Part shown: positions 43,446-45,819 of the stretch, in pieces
How positions within the stretch are numbered: position 1 is the first letter of the stretch
How the letters are laid out: each line of letters opens with the position of its first letter
NCBI GenBank assembly: GCA_027023805.1
Contig: JALVUF010000015.1
Span: 1 to 45,819 of the forward strand
DNA from: Helicobacteraceae bacterium
GTDB lineage: Bacteria > Campylobacterota > Campylobacteria > Campylobacterales > Sulfurimonadaceae
DNA length: 45,819 nucleotides
Direction: 5' to 3'
Translations under genes and position numbers: made by a program
The notes under the pieces: generated by a model
The model's input: only the letters and a program-made list of their open reading frames with translations
What the model was told of the DNA's origin: nothing
Databases searched by the model: none

Positions 43446-44415
43446 CTTCAAATATTTTTTTATCTGTTTTAAGCAATTTTGCATCACCTTGGTGTGCATT
43501 TGCTATCTGTTTTGACAAAACCAGCCCTAACCCGTTTCCTTTTACTTTTGTACTTGAAAACGCTTCAAAAAGCTTCTTATCATTTTCAATCTCTACACCT
43601 GAATCATAAATATAAAAATAATGAAATTTATCATCATTTTTATACTCAATTTCAACTATTCCGACCTCATCATCACCAAGCTCAATTGCATCAATAGCAT
43701 TAATAATAAAATTTGAAAACATCATAATCAAAAGTTCCATATCACCATAAAGTTCAAAATCATCTTCAGCTATATAAAAATTAATATCTTTATCAAAACT
43801 ATAATACTCTATTGTTGTCTCAATCTCTTGTCTTATATCTCTCCAATGCAGTATCTTAAAATCAGCCTGAATACCTTTGCTAAACATTAGTGTACTTTTG
43901 ATAATGCCTTCTATCCTGTATATAGACTTTTCAATCTCCTGTACAATCTGCTCGTTTTCTTTAACTACACGTTTTTTCAAGATAGATGTAAGCAGTGAGA
44001 TAGAGCCTATCGGATTTCTTATCTCATGCGATAAATGAGCAGCCATCTGCCCCATGGTGGCTAAGTTTTCTTTTCTTTTTTGCTCCGTAATATCTGTTAC
44101 ACTGACTAAATATCTATTTTGATGATGAGTTGTTTTAACAAGATATGCATATTCACCAAACATTAACTCATAATCATTTTGATCAAGTTTTAAAATTGGA
44201 AGCAGCTTCTCAAGCTCTTTAGCCTGTGAATTTTGCAAAAAAATTGTTTTATCATCTTCTAAGATCCAAATAGCGTTGGGTAAAAACTCAACAACCTCTT
44301 CTATTGTACGCTGAAGAGATGCGTAAGATTCTTTTAATTCTTTAAAATCTTGCTCTACTTTATATGTTTGATTGATCAGTAGCTCTAGCTCTTGCGATGT
44401 TATCTCTTTATTCAT
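43420..44415 (-). CDS. flgS: FlgS-like sensor histidine kinase (NtrB type)
   Basis: The 331-aa protein has no membrane segment. It opens with a coiled coil (about 8-45), a PAS-like region (46-110, FLPNAIWILEDD), and a kinase core with the phosphoryl H130 (HLSHEIRNPIGSISLL), the N box FIINAIDAI near 238 and the G box GNGLGLVLSK near 295. This soluble architecture matches FlgS of Campylobacter and Helicobacter, which senses the state of the flagellar export apparatus and phosphorylates FlgR to activate sigma-54 flagellar genes. No response regulator gene is adjacent. The start overlaps the upstream aminopeptidase stop (ATGA). Confidence 0.88.
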   Translation of the reverse strand: MNKEITSQELELLINQTYKVEQDFKELKESYASLQRTIEEVVEFLPNAIWILEDDKTIFLQNSQAKELEKLLPILKLDQNDYELMFGEYAYLVKTTHHQNRYLVSVTDITEQKRKENLATMGQMAAHLSHEIRNPIGSISLLTSILKKRVVKENEQIVQEIEKSIYRIEGIIKSTLMFSKGIQADFKILHWRDIRQEIETTIEYYSFDKDINFYIAEDDFELYGDMELLIMMFSNFIINAIDAIELGDDEVGIVEIEYKNDDKFHYFYIYDSGVEIENDKKLFEAFSSTKVKGNGLGLVLSKQIANAHQGDAKLLKTDKKIFEVTLAKRPF

Positions 44416-45662
44416 ATCTGCAGACTCATTAACAGTTTATAAAGCGTATATGTATCATCTTTGCCACAACTTTCGCGAATCGAGTGCATGGCATATGTCG
44501 GCACCCCTATATCAATCGCATCTATTCCTAATCTAGCTGCTGACATCGGACCTATGGTAGAACCGCACCCCATATCGTTTCTTGTTAAAAATAACTGTGT
44601 TTTTATATCATTCTCACGTGCGGCTTTTATTATTTTAGATGCTGTTTTTGCATTGGTGGCATATCTTTGATTTGAATTTATCTTAATGACTACGCCTTGT
44701 CCAATGTTAGGAGCATATGCTAAGTCATGCTTTTGTGTAAAATTTGGATGGATTGCATGAGCATTATCACAAGAGACAAACAAAGAATTTCGCAAAGCTA
44801 TAACGCGTTCTTGTGCATTTGTAAAAAGCCTTTGCATTACATCACTCATAAAAGAACCGTCAGCACCATACGCGCTCACGCTCCCTACCTCTTCATGATT
44901 ACTACACACTAACATCATGGGCTTGGTACTATGACATATTGCTTGAGTGCCAGCATAGCAACTAAGTAGATTATCTAGCCTAGCGCCTGCTATAAACTCC
45001 TCTTTAAAACCAAAATAGGATGCTTTATTTATATCATAAAGCGATAAATCATACGATAAAATATCGACATCTTCACCAATATCTTTGCTTATGATATTTT
45101 TTAACTCATCTTGTATATCAAAATTAGCGCTCAGTGATACCACAGGCAGTATATCAGTCTGCTTGTTGATACTTCTGTTGTCATTAGCAGTAGAATCAAG
45201 ATGAATAGCCAAAGACGGGATAACTGCTACAGCCTTTTTAAAGTCAACTAGCATAGATTTAATGCTTTTATCTTTACATGTAAAGTAAACAATACCGGCA
45301 ATACTTAAGTCTCTGTCAAACCATGGATTTAGCAATATGCCTCCATACGGCTCTACGCCCAATTGTGCCACGCCCTCTTTGTAAATCTTAGAATTAGGTT
45401 TAATTTTTAATACCGGCGAATCAGTATGAGCACCAACGATAATAGATGCATCATTTGAGTGTATAAAGGCGACAATAGAACCCTCGCCGCGCGTAACAAA
45501 ATATTTACCGCCAATCTCAAGTGACCATTCATCAGTCTCGCAAATTTGCCTAAACCCGTGCTTTAGTAAAATATTTGATATATTTTGTACCGCATGATAA
45601 GGCGTTTTAGAATCGTTTAAAAACCTAATCAAATTACTGTTAAATTGCTCTTTATTCATCAT
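44412..45662 (-). CDS. M18-family metalloaminopeptidase
   Basis: Cytoplasmic dinuclear zinc aminopeptidase, dodecameric in known members, removing N-terminal acidic or other residues from peptides. The 416-aa protein has the metal ligands in VGAHTDSPVLKI (His), DNRSINKQ region (Asp), NHEEVGSVSAYGADG (Glu-Glu base and ligand) and DNAHAIHPNF (Asp, His). The C-terminal HSIRESCGKDDTY carries the last His ligand. Two ATGs in a row begin the gene; the upstream gene's stop overlaps the first in a TAATG. Bacterial names include apeB; substrate not determined. Confidence 0.92.
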   Translation of the reverse strand: MMNKEQFNSNLIRFLNDSKTPYHAVQNISNILLKHGFRQICETDEWSLEIGGKYFVTRGEGSIVAFIHSNDASIIVGAHTDSPVLKIKPNSKIYKEGVAQLGVEPYGGILLNPWFDRDLSIAGIVYFTCKDKSIKSMLVDFKKAVAVIPSLAIHLDSTANDNRSINKQTDILPVVSLSANFDIQDELKNIISKDIGEDVDILSYDLSLYDINKASYFGFKEEFIAGARLDNLLSCYAGTQAICHSTKPMMLVCSNHEEVGSVSAYGADGSFMSDVMQRLFTNAQERVIALRNSLFVSCDNAHAIHPNFTQKHDLAYAPNIGQGVVIKINSNQRYATNAKTASKIIKAARENDIKTQLFLTRNDMGCGSTIGPMSAARLGIDAIDIGVPTYAMHSIRESCGKDDTYTLYKLLMSLQI

Positions 45663-45819
45663 TACACTACATCCACATACTGATTTTCTTCAAGTTTTTT
45701 CACTATATCGTTATTGACTCTTAGTGCAGAATTAAGTACAACATTTTGCAACTTTGACACGATACAGATATTTAGTTCGCGTTGACCGGGATGCCTTCTT
45801 ATAAGATTATAGATCTTCT
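45662..45819 (-). CDS. 3' end of a gene, possibly DNA polymerase III alpha subunit (dnaE)
   Basis: Open frame entering from the right edge and ending in a TAA at 45664-45662 that overlaps the aminopeptidase start. The visible 52 residues include LIRRHPGQRELNICI, VSKLQNVVLNSALRV and a C-terminal KKLEENQYVDVV. The HPGxxEL ... V..L.S.L.V pattern resembles the OB-fold/tail of DnaE, but the fragment is short and this is a by-eye match. It appears co-transcribed with the aminopeptidase and flgS. Confidence 0.5.
   Translation of the reverse strand, partial: KIYNLIRRHPGQRELNICIVSKLQNVVLNSALRVNNDIVKKLEENQYVDVV

Overview
The window looks like chromosomal DNA of a Campylobacterota (Epsilonproteobacteria) chemolithotroph, most like the Sulfurimonas/Sulfurovum group. 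The DNA is AT-rich. The right half carries the block cvpA-fur-lysS-glyA-DUF1882-SPOR-(trpE)-aroE, whose order resembles the Campylobacter/Helicobacter arrangement. An FlgS-type kinase, a class II DAHP synthase and a stand-alone gatC fit the same group. The genus cannot be fixed from the sequence alone.

Layout: (1) 1-6555, minus strand: a membrane-bound nitrate reductase operon narG-H-J-I, followed by the 5' end of a narK-type transporter. (2) 6556-7159: a long AT-rich intergenic region with a CRP/FNR-type dyad placed to drive narG, plus several inverted repeats. (3) 7160-9803, plus strand: glmU, then a small operon holding a precorrin-2 dehydrogenase/ferrochelatase and two unknown small proteins. 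(4) 9800-17741, minus strand: a denitrification operon in transcription order orf116-norC-norB-orf59-nirS-nirC-nirF-nirJ-cobA. (5) 17885-22103, plus strand: a small membrane protein, an Rrf2/NsrR-like Fe-S regulator, a membrane-anchored di-heme cytochrome c peroxidase, a TrpD2/YbiB-like protein, a fused siroheme decarboxylase (NirDL type) and a small membrane protein. (6) 22080-23948, minus strand: trmA and fliP. (7) 24105-29804, plus strand: a compact five-gene envelope cassette (GT39, LPG-synthase-like membrane protein, GT9, GT39, PAP2). (8) 29789-35074: a tyrosine recombinase, a BamB/YfgM-like pair, gatC, pilT and DAHP synthase. (9) 35209-43445: a diguanylate cyclase and the conserved housekeeping block. 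(10) 43420-45819, minus strand: flgS, an M18 aminopeptidase and the 3' end of a gene that may be dnaE.

The left half encodes most of a route from nitrate to nitrous oxide: NarGHI (nitrate to nitrite), cytochrome cd1 NirS (nitrite to NO) and cNOR (NO to N2O). It also holds nearly all of the cofactor pathway NirS needs: SUMT, precorrin-2 dehydrogenase/ferrochelatase, siroheme decarboxylase, NirJ, NirF and a NirC-like cytochrome. No nosZ and no separate nirN is visible. An NsrR-like regulator lies just beyond the nor/nir operon promoter and is a natural candidate for NO-responsive control. Parts worth a second look are the small membrane proteins woven into the nor/nir operon (one of 59 codons), the TrpD2-like gene among the heme d1 genes, the TrmA-type enzyme with a RumA-like cysteine set, and the five-gene glycosyltransferase cassette. 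No CRISPR array, rRNA, tRNA or insertion sequence was seen.
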